The notes under the pieces were generated by a model, which was given only the letters and a program-made list of their open reading frames with translations, made no database searches and had not been told where the DNA came from. A stretch of 64,000 nucleotides of DNA from Methylocystis sp. (GTDB taxonomy: Bacteria; Pseudomonadota; Alphaproteobacteria; Rhizobiales; Beijerinckiaceae): contig JACOUB010000014.1 of NCBI GenBank assembly GCA_016178015.1, positions 1 through 64,000 of the forward strand. The letters are read 5' to 3'. Position 1 is the stretch's first letter. Every line of letters starts with the position of its first letter. The translations under genes and the position numbers were made by a program. Positions 1-8,160 of this stretch are shown here, one piece after another.

Positions 1-1
1 T

Positions 2-121
2 CGAGCCCCCGCGCCGGCGCCGACGGTCCGTCAGCCGCCGCGCGCGCCTCCAGCGCCGGGCGCGCCTAAGCCAGCGCCGGGCGCGCCTCAGCCAGCGCCG
101 GGCGCCCCGAATATCCCCTGA
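2..121 (+). CDS. 3' end of a Pro/Ala-rich protein (partial, cut by window edge)
   Basis: Only the last 39 codons are in the window, ending at TGA 119-121. They are rich in Pro and Ala and finish with three near-identical heptads (PAPGAPK, PAPGAPQ, PAPGAPN) encoded by a 21 bp tandem repeat at about 52-115. This looks like a disordered C-terminal tail or wall/periplasm-spanning linker. The family cannot be named because the folded part lies outside the window. The gene is convergent with moeA. Reading frame 1 stops within 70 bp, which supports this frame, but a chance high-GC open frame is not excluded. Confidence 0.45.
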   Translation, partial: RAPAPAPTVRQPPRAPPAPGAPKPAPGAPQPAPGAPNIP

Positions 122-254
122 TCGTCAAGGGGCATGCATGCTGTATGCGAGTGATTGGGTAGAGTGAGAGCCGTTGCCGATTGCCGGAAACCAGCGTGGC
201 GTCAGAGTCGTGGCGCCAGCGTCCCGAATGCGCCGGGGGGTGAGCCGTTGTGGC

Positions 255-1487
255 TCAAACGCCGCTCCCCGGCAGGCGCAAAATCCGGCAGGGCTCGCCC
301 TTGCGGGCGGCGGGCGCGCCTGGCGCGCGGATGAGCAGCGCCTGCGACTGCACGAGTTCCGTGAGCAACGAGGAATCCTGCAATTCGTGTGGCGTGGCGA
401 TGAAGCGGCCCTGTTCGTCTTTTGCCAATGTCGCGCGCAGGTAATCGCGCCGCCCTTTGTTGGCGCGCACATCGGCGCCGAGCAGCGCCGCTTCGCTGTG
501 GTCGGCGCCGGCGTCAGCATCGCCGTGCAGCGCGCGGACGAGCGGCTCTAAAAACACCAGCGCGCCGACGATCGCCGCGACAGGATTGCCCGGCAGACCC
601 AAGATTTGCATCTCGCCGAGACGCCCGTGGATGAGCGGCTTGCCCGGCCGCATGGCGATGCGCCAGAAGTCGAGCGCCATGCCTTGCCGCGCCAACGCCG
701 GGCGCAAAAGGTCGTGGTCGCCGACCGAGGCGCCGCCGAGCGTGACGAGCACGTCGGCCCTCGCTTCGCCCGCGGCGGCGAAGCCTTTTTCCAGTTCGCC
801 GACATCGTCGCGGAAGATGCCGAGATCGATCGCCTCGCCGCCGGCGTTTTCGACGATCGCGGCGACTGCATATCCGTTGCAGGCGATGATTTGAGCAGAC
901 GCGGGAACGGCGCCCGGGGGAACCAATTCGTCGCCGGACGACAGTAGCGCGACGCGCGGGCGGCGCACGACCGGCAGCGTCGCATGGTTCATCGCCGCCG
1001 CCAGCGCCAGTTCGCTCGGCCCCAGCCGCGTCCCGGCGCGCAACGTCGTGTCGCCTTGCGCGAAGTCGAGGCCGGCGGCGCGAATATGGCGCCCCGGCGC
1101 CGGGGGCGCGCTCGCGCCGATCAGCGCGCCTTCGACGATCGCGTCCTCTTGCAAGAGAACCGCATCGGCGCCGTCGGGCGCCGGCGCGCCGGTGAAGATG
1201 CGCACCGCCTCTCCCGGCCGCAAAGCTGCGCCAAACCCACGCCCGGCGGCGCTCTCGCCGACCAGGCGCACGCGCGCTCCCCGCGCGGCGAGGTCGGCGG
1301 CGCGCAGCGCGTAGCCGTCCATGGCCGAAACCGCGACGGGCGGCTGCGTGCGCCGCGCCACGAGGTCGCTCGCCAGCGTGCGCCCGCGCGCCCGCGCGAG
1401 CGGCACGGTTTCGTGGTCCTCGAGCGCGCTCACGCCAGCGAGCACGCGCGACAGGGCGTCGGTCACGGAGAGAAGAGAGTTCGCCAT
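255..1487 (-). CDS. moeA: Molybdopterin molybdotransferase MoeA
   Basis: 410 residues, normal MoeA length. MoeA inserts molybdate into adenylylated molybdopterin to finish the molybdenum cofactor in the cytoplasm. Family motifs are in order: MDGYA (56-60), TGAPAP (99-104), SSGDEL (183-188), GGASVGDHD (251-259), RPGKP (280-284) and GLPGNP (297-302), followed by the C-terminal beta-barrel domain. It is the last gene of the minus-strand trpG-trpD-trpC-moaC-moeA series and is separated from moaC by a 67 bp gap that holds a double-hairpin repeat. In many Hyphomicrobiales lexA follows moeA; here the next sequence is an unrelated plus-strand gene end. Confidence 0.96.
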   Translation of the reverse strand: MANSLLSVTDALSRVLAGVSALEDHETVPLARARGRTLASDLVARRTQPPVAVSAMDGYALRAADLAARGARVRLVGESAAGRGFGAALRPGEAVRIFTGAPAPDGADAVLLQEDAIVEGALIGASAPPAPGRHIRAAGLDFAQGDTTLRAGTRLGPSELALAAAMNHATLPVVRRPRVALLSSGDELVPPGAVPASAQIIACNGYAVAAIVENAGGEAIDLGIFRDDVGELEKGFAAAGEARADVLVTLGGASVGDHDLLRPALARQGMALDFWRIAMRPGKPLIHGRLGEMQILGLPGNPVAAIVGALVFLEPLVRALHGDADAGADHSEAALLGADVRANKGRRDYLRATLAKDEQGRFIATPHELQDSSLLTELVQSQALLIRAPGAPAARKGEPCRILRLPGSGV

Positions 1488-1494
1488 GCTGTTT

Positions 1495-1553
1495 GCGAGC
1501 CTGAAAGCTCGCGGTCCAGATGCTGTTTTTGGACCGCGAGGCTTCAGCCTCGC
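1495..1553. repeat. Double-hairpin repeat, copy A (diverged)
   Basis: Two facing arms (1495-1517 and 1531-1553) of the type GCGAGCCT-GA-AGGCTCGC-GGTCC, each arm itself a small palindrome, separated by 13 bp. This copy carries several changes compared with the copies at 4543 and 27934. It fills the moaC-moeA gap. Confidence 0.85.
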
Positions 1554-1554
1554 A

Positions 1555-2046
1555 CTATGCCCTTTCCGCAGTTTCGCGCCGCCACGCGCCCGACTTGCCG
1601 CCGTGTTTCTCGAGCAGCTCGACGCCCTCGATGCGCATGGCGCGATCGGCGGCCTTCAGCATGTCGTAGATGGTGAGGCAGGCGACGCTCACGGCGGTCA
1701 GCGCCTCCATCTCGACGCCGGTCTTGCCGGTGACCGACACTTGCGCGCGCACCCGCACGCCTGGCAGGCTTTCGTCGGGCTCCACATCGACGGCGACGTG
1801 CGAAAGCGCCAATGGATGGCACAGCGGCACGAGTTCATGCGTCTTCTTCGCCGCCATGATTCCGGCGATGCGCGCGGCGCCGAACACGTCGCCTTTCTTG
1901 GCCTCGCCGGCGACGGCGAGCGCCAGCGTCGGGCGCGCCATCACGACATGGCCCTGCGCAACGGCTACGCGTTGCGTGTCGGACTTGCCCGACACGTCGA
2001 CCATTTGCGCTGCGCCGCGTTTATCGAGATGCGTGAGACGGGTCAT
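1555..2046 (-). CDS. moaC: Cyclic pyranopterin monophosphate synthase MoaC
   Basis: 163 residues. MoaC converts 3',8-cyclo-7,8-dihydro-GTP to cyclic pyranopterin monophosphate, the second half of the first step of molybdenum cofactor synthesis. The active-site segment [13 protein letters not shown] (68-80) and the segment from [11 protein letters not shown] into the helix ending CLTIYDM (111-129) are both present. It lies between trpC (274 bp upstream, with a REP pair in between) and moeA, so it is probably co-transcribed with the trp genes unless the repeats terminate transcription. Confidence 0.97.
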   Translation of the reverse strand: MTRLTHLDKRGAAQMVDVSGKSDTQRVAVAQGHVVMARPTLALAVAGEAKKGDVFGAARIAGIMAAKKTHELVPLCHPLALSHVAVDVEPDESLPGVRVRAQVSVTGKTGVEMEALTAVSVACLTIYDMLKAADRAMRIEGVELLEKHGGKSGAWRRETAERA

Positions 2047-2090
2047 GTGGTGATGCGGAATCCGGCTGAATGGCTCCCTGTCGCGAATAC

Positions 2091-2277
2091 CCCCGAGCCC
2101 CTCACCTCACCTCTCCCCGCTTGCGCGGGGAGAGGGGTCATCGGCGCCGCTCCCCTGTTTCGAAAATTCGGGGACACCAAAGGCGCGCGGTAGTCGCGCC
2201 GCGGATCGACAAGAAGGCGCAAAGTCCGCCGCCCCCTCTCCCCGCTTGCGGGGAGAGGTGAGGTGAGGGGCTTGGGG
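2091..2277. repeat. Pair of facing CTCTCCCCGC-type REP elements
   Basis: Two elements in opposite orientation lie in the 274 bp moaC-trpC gap: 2091-2137 and 2233-2277. Each has a CTCTCCCCGC / GCGGGGAGAG hairpin with a flanking CTCACCTCAC-type arm, so the whole region is a long imperfect inverted repeat (a BIME-like pair). The central ~95 bp has no recognisable gene. Confidence 0.85.
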
Positions 2278-2320
2278 TTTGTCCTCGATCTCATGGATCG
2301 CGAACTCTATTTTCTGCTCG

Positions 2321-3154
2321 CTACTCGCTACTCACGACTCTCTTGTGCGCCGCCCCCGCATTGCCGCCATGCAGCAGCTCTTGCGTCGCGGCCGTCACGT
2401 CGCCCTTGCGCATCAGGCTTTCGCCGACCAGGAAGGCGAAGACGCCGGCTTTCTCCAGACGCAGGCAATCGTCGTTGGTCGCGATGCCGCTTTCCGCCAC
2501 GACGATCTTGTCCTTCGGCACGCGCTCGGCCAGGCGTTCGCAGGTTTTAAGCGACACCTTGAAATCGTGCAGATCGCGATTGTTGATGCCAACGAGCCGC
2601 GTTTCCAGCTCGAGCGCGCGTTCGAGCTCTTCCTCGTTGTGAACCTCGGGCAGCACGTCCATGCGCAGATCATGCGCCGCGGTGTTGAGGGCCTTGGCTT
2701 CCGCGTCGGAAACGCAGGCCATGATGATCAGGATGCAGTCGGCGCCAAAGGCTCTCGCCTCGTACGCCTGATAGGGATCGAACAGGAAATCCTTGCGCAG
2801 CGCCGGCAGATGCGTCGCCTTGCGGGCTAATTCCAAATCCTCGAGCCGCCCTTTGAACGACGGCCCGTCGGTGAGCACGGAGAGACAGGCGGCGCCGCCG
2901 GCTTCATAGGCCTGCGCCAGCGCCCGCGGCTCAAAATCGGCGCGGATGAGGCCTTTCGACGGGCTGGCTTTCTTGATTTCGGCGATCAGCGCGATGCGGC
3001 CTTCGCCGAGCTTGTTCTCGATCGCATGCACGAAGCCGCGCGGCGGATCGTGAAAGCGCCCATTGCGCTCCAGCGTCGCCAAGGGCATGCGCACCTTGGC
3101 TTCGGCGATTTCGGTCCTTTTATAAGCTTCGATCCTGCTCAAGAAGTCGGTCAT
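2321..3154 (-). CDS. trpC: Indole-3-glycerol phosphate synthase TrpC
   Basis: 277 residues forming a single (beta/alpha)8 barrel. It closes the ring of carboxyphenylaminodeoxyribulose phosphate in tryptophan synthesis. Visible motifs are the phosphate/catalytic strand [12 protein letters not shown] (57-68, catalytic Lys), [11 protein letters not shown] (119-129), GINNRDL (189-195) and VAESGI (219-224). There is no PRAI (trpF) fusion, as is usual in alphaproteobacteria. It lies downstream of trpD with a 307 bp repeat-containing gap. Confidence 0.97.
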   Translation of the reverse strand: MTDFLSRIEAYKRTEIAEAKVRMPLATLERNGRFHDPPRGFVHAIENKLGEGRIALIAEIKKASPSKGLIRADFEPRALAQAYEAGGAACLSVLTDGPSFKGRLEDLELARKATHLPALRKDFLFDPYQAYEARAFGADCILIIMACVSDAEAKALNTAAHDLRMDVLPEVHNEEELERALELETRLVGINNRDLHDFKVSLKTCERLAERVPKDKIVVAESGIATNDDCLRLEKAGVFAFLVGESLMRKGDVTAATQELLHGGNAGAAHKRVVSSE

Positions 3155-3255
3155 GCTGTCTACATAGGATGAAATCTTCTCGGGCGGAACCGCATTTCGC
3201 GCTGTCTCATTGTTTGGTTACGGCGTTTCGCCTTGCGAGGCTGCAGTTCGGCCAT

Positions 3256-3418
3256 ACCTCTCCCCGCAAGCGGGGAGAGGTCGAGCGAAGCGAGGGTGAG
3301 GGGCTTGGGGTTTTGCCAAGGATGCTGCGGATTCCTGGGCGCCTGCGGCTTTCATCAGCGTTTCGAAAATACCCCTAAGCCCCTCACCCCAACCCTCTCC
3401 CCGCAAGCGGGGAGAGGG
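3256..3418. repeat. Second pair of facing CTCTCCCCGC-type REP elements
   Basis: The 307 bp gap between trpD and trpC (3155-3461) contains two facing elements, 3256-3314 and 3371-3418, with the same CTCTCCCCGC-AAGCGGGGAGAG core as in the moaC-trpC gap and the same GGGGCTTGGGG outer arm. No gene or clear promoter is seen in the rest of the gap. Confidence 0.85.
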
Positions 3419-3461
3419 AGACGCCCGAGCCTGTCACAGGACCGGTTTGGCGCCGCATCAA

Positions 3462-4508
3462 TCATGCGCCGGCGGGCTCGTGGTCGGAGGCCCAATCCCG
3501 GTTCGAAACCCGTATGAGATCCGCGAGCTTAGCCTTCGCCGCGCCGCTGTCCAGCGCCGTGGTCGCCAATGCGGCGCCGTGCCGCAGGCTGGTCGCCTTG
3601 CCGGCGACGACGAGGGCGGCGGCGGCGTTCAAGACGGCGATGTCGCGATAGGCGTTCCTTGCTCCGTCGAGCACGGCGCGCAGCGCGCTTGCATTGTGGG
3701 CGGGATCGCCGCCGACCAGGTCTTGCGGACGCGATGGCGGCAGGCCCGCATCCTCGGGCCCAACCTCGAAGGCGCGGATGACGCCGTCCTCCAGCGCGAC
3801 GACGCTCGATCGGCCGGTGGTCGTCATCTCGTCGAGACCGTCGCTCCCGCAAACGAGCCAGGCGCGCGTGACGCCCAGAACGATCAGCGCCTCGGCCAGC
3901 GGCGCCAGCCAATCCTTGGAGAAAACGCCGATCAACTGCCGCTCGACCTTTGCTGGATTGCAAATGGGGCCGAGCAAATTGAAGATGGTGCGGACGCCGA
4001 GTTCGCGGCGCGCCGGCGCTGCATGGCGTAGCGCTGGGTGGTGCGCAGGCGCCGCCATGAAGCACAGGCCGGTTTCGCGCAAAGATCGCGCCGCCGCGCG
4101 CGGGCTGCCGCCGATGCGCACGCCGAGCTCGTCCAGCACGTCGCATGCGCCCGACCGCGAGGAGGCGGCTCGACCGCCGTGCTTGGCGACCGGGATCCCG
4201 CAAGCCGCCGTGACGATCGCGGCAAGCGTCGAGACATTGTAGGAGCCGCTGCCGTCGCCGCCGGTGCCGACAATGTCGATCGCGCCGGGCGGCGCGTCCA
4301 CAGGCGCCATGGCGGCGCGCATGGCCTCCGCCCCGCCGATGATCTCCTCGACGCTTTCGCCGCGCACGCGCAGGCCGAGCAGAAAGCCGCCGAGTTGCGC
4401 CGGGCTCGCTCCGCCTTGCAAAATGATCGAGAACGCTTGGCGCGCTTCATCGCGCGACAGCGGCGCGCCGGTCGCGATTTTAGCGATGAAGGGTTTGAGG
4501 TCGGTCAT
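3462..4508 (-). CDS. trpD: Anthranilate phosphoribosyltransferase TrpD
   Basis: 348 residues. It transfers phosphoribose from PRPP to anthranilate. The PRPP-binding GTGGDGSG loop (81-88) and NVSTLAA (91-97) are intact, as are the long segment ending ELGVRTIFNLLGP and the acidic metal motif (CGSDGLDEMT). The normally invariant KHGN motif reads KHGG here (109-112; codons AAG CAC GGC GGT), so the anthranilate-contacting Asn is replaced by Gly. The rest of the motif (RAASSRSG) is preserved and the frame is intact, so the gene is probably still expressed. It is followed on its upstream side by trpG, with a double-hairpin repeat between them. Confidence 0.95.
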   Translation of the reverse strand: MTDLKPFIAKIATGAPLSRDEARQAFSIILQGGASPAQLGGFLLGLRVRGESVEEIIGGAEAMRAAMAPVDAPPGAIDIVGTGGDGSGSYNVSTLAAIVTAACGIPVAKHGGRAASSRSGACDVLDELGVRIGGSPRAAARSLRETGLCFMAAPAHHPALRHAAPARRELGVRTIFNLLGPICNPAKVERQLIGVFSKDWLAPLAEALIVLGVTRAWLVCGSDGLDEMTTTGRSSVVALEDGVIRAFEVGPEDAGLPPSRPQDLVGGDPAHNASALRAVLDGARNAYRDIAVLNAAAALVVAGKATSLRHGAALATTALDSGAAKAKLADLIRVSNRDWASDHEPAGA

Positions 4509-4542
4509 TTGCTCTCGAATATTCTCGGTTGCCTAATTCGAT

Positions 4543-4599
4543 GCGAGCCTGAAGGCTCGCGGTCCGAGGCGCCTTTGGACCGCGAGCCTTCAGGCTCGC
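4543..4599. repeat. Double-hairpin repeat, copy B (perfect)
   Basis: Arms 4543-4565 and 4577-4599 are perfect 23 bp inverted repeats with an 11 bp loop. Each arm contains the 18 bp near-palindrome GCGAGCCTGAAGGCTCGC. It occupies the trpG-trpD gap and could form a stable cruciform, or a strong RNA hairpin in the trp transcript. Confidence 0.9.
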
Positions 4600-4634
4600 A
4601 GATCATGAGTTGCAGGCCACAGCGTCCGCGTCGT

Positions 4635-5249
4635 TCACGCCACCTTGGCGCGGCTGCGCCGCGCGCTGTTCCATTCTCGCGCCAGATCGAGGAAGTTGCG
4701 CAAAATGTCGTGGCCGTGTTCGGAGGTGATGCTTTCGGGATGGAACTGCACGCCATGCGTGGGCAGAGTTTTGTGGGACAGCGCCATGATGAGGCCATCC
4801 GGCGTCTCTGCCGTGATGTGGAGACACTCTGGAAGCCTGTCCTTGGCGACGATGAGCGAATGATAGCGCGTCGCCTGGAACGGGCCCTCGATGGTGCGAA
4901 ATATGGTCTCGCTCCGGTGCAGAATGGTCGCCATCTTGCCGTGCACCGGCAAGGGCGCCCGCACCACGTCGCCGCCGAAAGCTTCGCCGATCGCCTGATG
5001 GCCCAGGCACACGCCGAACATCGGAATGTCGGGAGAGGCGGCTTCGATGAGGTCGAGGCAGATGCCGGCCTCGTGCGGCGTGCAGGGGCCGGGAGAAAGG
5101 ACGATGGCGTCGGGTCCGCCGGCCAGGACCTCGGCGACGGAGACCGTGTCGTTGCGGCGCACCGTCACATTCGCCCCCAACGCGCCGAAATAATGCACGA
5201 GGTTGAAGGTGAAGCTGTCGTAATTGTCGATCAGCGTGACATTGGCCAT
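4635..5249 (-). CDS. trpG: Anthranilate synthase component II (glutamine amidotransferase) TrpG
   Basis: 204 residues from ATG 5249. It hydrolyses glutamine and passes ammonia to TrpE. The class I amidotransferase triad is visible: Cys81 in GVCLGHQ, then His170 and Glu172 in VQFHPES. A longer open frame reaches 5327, but its extra 26 codons run through a REP hairpin, and the family start (M-x-x-V-x-LIDNYDSF) is at 5249, so the shorter form is chosen. The partner trpE lies about 2.9 kb upstream, separated by three unrelated genes. Confidence 0.96.
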   Translation of the reverse strand: MANVTLIDNYDSFTFNLVHYFGALGANVTVRRNDTVSVAEVLAGGPDAIVLSPGPCTPHEAGICLDLIEAASPDIPMFGVCLGHQAIGEAFGGDVVRAPLPVHGKMATILHRSETIFRTIEGPFQATRYHSLIVAKDRLPECLHITAETPDGLIMALSHKTLPTHGVQFHPESITSEHGHDILRNFLDLAREWNSARRSRAKVA

Positions 5250-5272
5250 GTCGTCTCGGTCCAGCTTCGCAT

Positions 5273-5297
5273 CCCTCTCCCGCTTGCGGGAGAGGGG
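5273..5297. repeat. Single CCCTCTCCCGC-type REP hairpin
   Basis: A short palindrome CCCTCTCCCGC-TTGC-GGGAGAGGG just upstream of trpG, related to the other REP hairpins of the window. It lies in the presumed 5' leader of the trpGDC transcript. Confidence 0.7.
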
Positions 5298-5380
5298 GCC
5301 GCGTCCATGCATTAGGCCGAGGCGCATTCAAAGGCAACACTGGTTTTGCTTGCGTCGCGCCCGCCTTTTCGTTTCTCGAA

Positions 5381-6469
5381 TCAGCCCTTCCCGAAGCTCC
5401 AGTCCGGCCGCGAGCTGGCGATCAAGATCACTTCCGCGACGCCTTGACGGGTCACTAGCCCAAGCAGCGCGCCGGCGCCGTCGACGACGCCGACGGCAGG
5501 GGCGAAGGCGAGTTTGTCGAGCGACTTGTCCAGGCTGGCGCCGGCTTCGATGGTTGGAGCCTCCTTACGCACGAACGGCGCGACCGGCGCGCGGCGATCC
5601 TGGGTTTGCAACGCTTCGATGATGTCGGCGCGGCTCAGGAGGCCCATGAACCGTTTGTTTGCGCCGACAACGGGGAACTCCTCTTGCGCCGTAGCGAGCA
5701 GCGTTTCCACGGCTGCGCCGATGTCGGCGCCCCAATCGATGGCGGCGATGCGCGTCTCCATCGCATCTTCCACCTTAAGGCCGCGCGTCGCTTCGCTGGC
5801 GGCCGTCATCTGCGCTTCGCCGGCCGCGGCCATGTAAACGAATATGGCGATGAAGACCAGCAGCGGATTGCCGAACAGGCCCAAGAATCCCAGCACGAAA
5901 GCAAAGCCCTGGCCGATCAGGGCGGCGATGCGCGTCGCCCTTTGGCGGGACAGCCGCATCGCCAGCACGGCGCGCAGAACCCGGCCGCCGTCCATCGGAA
6001 AGGCCGGGATCATATTGAACAGCGCCAGGAACACATTAGCCGCGGCGAGCCGCGTGAACAGGTTCACATGCGGATCGTCGAGTTGCGCCAGGGCGCCGGG
6101 TTCGATCGCCCCGATGGCGAGGAACAACGCTGCGGCGATGACGATGTTGACGGCCGGGCCAGCCAAGGCGATCAGCAATTCCTCGTACGGGTTTTCCGGC
6201 ATGTGGTCGAGACTCGCCACGCCGCCGATCGGCAGCAGCGTTATCTCCTTGGAGACGATGCCGAACCGACGCGCCGTCAGAATGTGGCCGAATTCATGCA
6301 AAACGACACAAGTGAAGATTAAAGTGATGAAGAGAACGCTGTCGCGCGCCGCGATGGGCCCGCCGCTGCGATAGGCGGAAAATCCGATCCACGCGAGCAG
6401 CAGCAGAAACGTGACGTGGATGCGGACCGCGGTGCCTTTGAAACTGCCGAGAGTGAGCGACCAGCGCAT
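5381..6469 (-). CDS. Site-2-type membrane metalloprotease (M50) with C-terminal CBS pair
   Basis: 362 residues. Several membrane segments surround the zinc motif HEFGH (58-62), and a later membrane helix carries NMIPAFPMDGGRVLR, whose Asp is the third zinc ligand of M50 proteases. The last ~130 residues form a CBS-domain pair (VEDAMETRIAAI, FMGLLSRADIIEAL, LLGLVTRQGVAEVI). This matches the SpoIVFB-like, CBS-containing rhizobial subfamily, which cleaves substrates within the membrane; the target is unknown. It is separated from trpG by 131 bp and is probably an insertion into the ancestral trpE-trpG neighbourhood. Confidence 0.9.
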   Translation of the reverse strand: MRWSLTLGSFKGTAVRIHVTFLLLLAWIGFSAYRSGGPIAARDSVLFITLIFTCVVLHEFGHILTARRFGIVSKEITLLPIGGVASLDHMPENPYEELLIALAGPAVNIVIAAALFLAIGAIEPGALAQLDDPHVNLFTRLAAANVFLALFNMIPAFPMDGGRVLRAVLAMRLSRQRATRIAALIGQGFAFVLGFLGLFGNPLLVFIAIFVYMAAAGEAQMTAASEATRGLKVEDAMETRIAAIDWGADIGAAVETLLATAQEEFPVVGANKRFMGLLSRADIIEALQTQDRRAPVAPFVRKEAPTIEAGASLDKSLDKLAFAPAVGVVDGAGALLGLVTRQGVAEVILIASSRPDWSFGKG

Positions 6470-6601
6470 GGCAAGCGTCTCGTTGGCGAGGAATCTCCAG
6501 TGGTAATATTAGGGCCTTCGTAGCAGGAATCGATGCGTTCCGACACGTGCTCTCGAGCTGGCGGCAGCAGTTAATGCCGACGGCGATAAATGTTGACCGC
6601 C

Positions 6602-6735
6602 GTCATGCCCGCGCTTGTCGCGGGCATCCACGCCGGGACATTGCGGGACTTTTTTTAAAAGATGCGAAAACGCTTCGCTCTTCATAAAGAGGCGCCGCAG
6701 CTTGTCGGGATGGCCGGAACAAGTCCGGCCATGAC
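6602..6735. repeat. Facing GTCATGCCCGCG-type REP pair in a 433 bp gene-free gap
   Basis: The gap 6470-6902 between the M50 protease and the MarR gene contains GTCATGCCCGCG..CGCGGGCATCC at about 6602-6630 and an oppositely oriented GGATGGCCGG..CCGGCCATGAC at 6708-6735. A similar pair is found at 39136-39270. Apart from this pair and the hairpin at 6821 the gap holds nothing recognisable. Confidence 0.8.
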
Positions 6736-6820
6736 GCGTCGTTGTTTTCGCCGTTGGTATAAGGCGCTGCCGCCGACGCGGATCGGTCCGGCTCGAGGTC
6801 GGCCAGGCAATAATAAACAA

Positions 6821-6863
6821 CCGGACGACGGAGCCTCTCGTTAGAGAGGCGGCGATCGTCCGG
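6821..6863 (-). terminator. Probable intrinsic terminator of the MarR-family gene
   Basis: Long stem: CCGGACGA (6821-6828) pairs with TCGTCCGG (6856-6863), and inside it GCCTCTC pairs with GAGAGGC. Read on the minus strand, the stem is followed by TTGTTTATTATT, a T-rich tract, about 40 nt beyond the MarR stop codon. Confidence 0.7.
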
Positions 6864-6902
6864 AATTCGTTCGGAGACGGGGAGAAGTTGCGAGCTGCGC
6901 CG

Positions 6903-7469
6903 TTACAGCCGATAGCGGATCTGGTCGGTCCAGAAGCGCTCCAGCCGGCTAAGGGCGGAGTTGACGGCGCGGAAATCGTTACAGGAGACCCCGCCGATCT
7001 GCTCGACCGTCATCGCGTGCTTTTCATAGAGGCTGGCGACGATATCGTGCACGTCCCTACCCTTGGGCGTCAGGCTGATGCGCACCGAGCGGCGATCGAT
7101 ACGCGAGCGGGCATGATGGAGATAGCCCATGTCGACCAGTTTCTTGACGTTGTAAGAAACGTTGGAGCCGAGATAGTAGCCGCGCGTGCGCAGTTCGCCC
7201 GCCGTCAGCTCCTTGTCGCCGATGTTGAACAGGAGCAAAGCCTGAACCGCATTGACGTCGCCGCGATTGCGGCGGTCGAACTCGTCCTTGATGACGTCGA
7301 GGAGGCGCCGGTGTAAGCGTTCGACCAGCATCAACGCCTCGAGATAATTCGGGCGAATTTCGGTGATGCGTTCCGCTCGCGCCTGGACAGCTTCGGTCGT
7401 TATCGCCGTATTCATCATCTGCTCCGTCGTCTCGTTTGTCGCGCCGGAGGTCTCTTCCGGTCCGTTCAT
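6903..7469 (-). CDS. MarR-family winged-helix regulator (LdtR-like)
   Basis: 188 residues. The central winged-helix region is readable: helix with AVQALLLFNIGDKELTAGEL, recognition segment LGSNVSYNVKKLVDMGYL, and wing with ARSRIDRRSVRISLTPKG, the DxR/RS signature of MarR. Such regulators sense small phenolic or stress ligands as dimers. The sequence and the adjacent DUF6163-like gene resemble the LdtR locus of Hyphomicrobiales, where the regulator affects envelope and stress functions; this link is inferred from memory of the family. Translation could also start at Met18 or Met19. It ends at a strong terminator-like hairpin. Confidence 0.85.
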   Translation of the reverse strand: MNGPEETSGATNETTEQMMNTAITTEAVQARAERITEIRPNYLEALMLVERLHRRLLDVIKDEFDRRNRGDVNAVQALLLFNIGDKELTAGELRTRGYYLGSNVSYNVKKLVDMGYLHHARSRIDRRSVRISLTPKGRDVHDIVASLYEKHAMTVEQIGGVSCNDFRAVNSALSRLERFWTDQIRYRL

Positions 7470-7597
7470 GGCCGGGACAGTAACCGGCCCGAATGAAGGC
7501 CAGTTTAAACAACAGCATGAATCCTGCGTTTACCTCGAGAAGCTGCGTTGCGGTGAATGGAGGGTGAATTAAAGCAACAATTTACGCTGAATATCGC

Positions 7598-8146
7598 TTA
7601 ACGTTTGCGCAGCCGCGCCAGCAGTTCTTGCGCATTCTCGCGGGCGAGCGCCAAGGCGCCCCCCACGGGTTTGCGCCGGCGTCTGGTGCGAATGCGCGCC
7701 GCTTCGACGTCGCGTCCGGCTTCGAATGTCAATACGAAGTAAAGAACGATCAAGACGAGATCGAGCGCGATGAGCCAAGGTCCGCCGACGAAGAAATCCG
7801 GCACGCTCATCGTGACGAATATCTGCGCTGCGGCGATCAGCAGCCACAACACGCCGCCCCAGGGGGTCGCCAGCCACAGGCCGACGCCGGCGACGAGATC
7901 GAGCACGGCGAAGAAGACAATGGCGATCGCGGCGCCCGAGGAAACCTCATCGAATATGGGTTTGCTCGCAGTTAGGACGATGCGCCACTGCATCAGTCCC
8001 TGCAGGAGCCAGAACACTGCTACGATGCGCATGAACAGGGTGAGCAGATGACCCCATGGCGTCGCGCCGTTGGCGGCGCCGGAATCGCCGAGCCGGATCG
8101 GGCGGTGCGGATCGTCGGCGTCGTCATCGAGCGTTGGGTCTGCCAT
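7598..8146 (-). CDS. Small integral membrane protein (DUF6163-like)
   Basis: 182 residues with a short hydrophilic N-terminus, four hydrophobic segments (about 33-52, 70-92, 95-112, 120-140) and a basic Arg/Lys-rich cytoplasmic tail (ARIRTRRRRKP). No catalytic motif is seen. Its start lies 14 bp after the trpE stop, so it is probably translated from the ppiD-trpE transcript. In related genomes a DUF6163 protein sits beside the LdtR regulator, as here. The function is unknown. Confidence 0.75.
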   Translation of the reverse strand: MADPTLDDDADDPHRPIRLGDSGAANGATPWGHLLTLFMRIVAVFWLLQGLMQWRIVLTASKPIFDEVSSGAAIAIVFFAVLDLVAGVGLWLATPWGGVLWLLIAAAQIFVTMSVPDFFVGGPWLIALDLVLIVLYFVLTFEAGRDVEAARIRTRRRRKPVGGALALARENAQELLARLRKR

Positions 8147-8160
8147 GCTGAACTCGCTGG

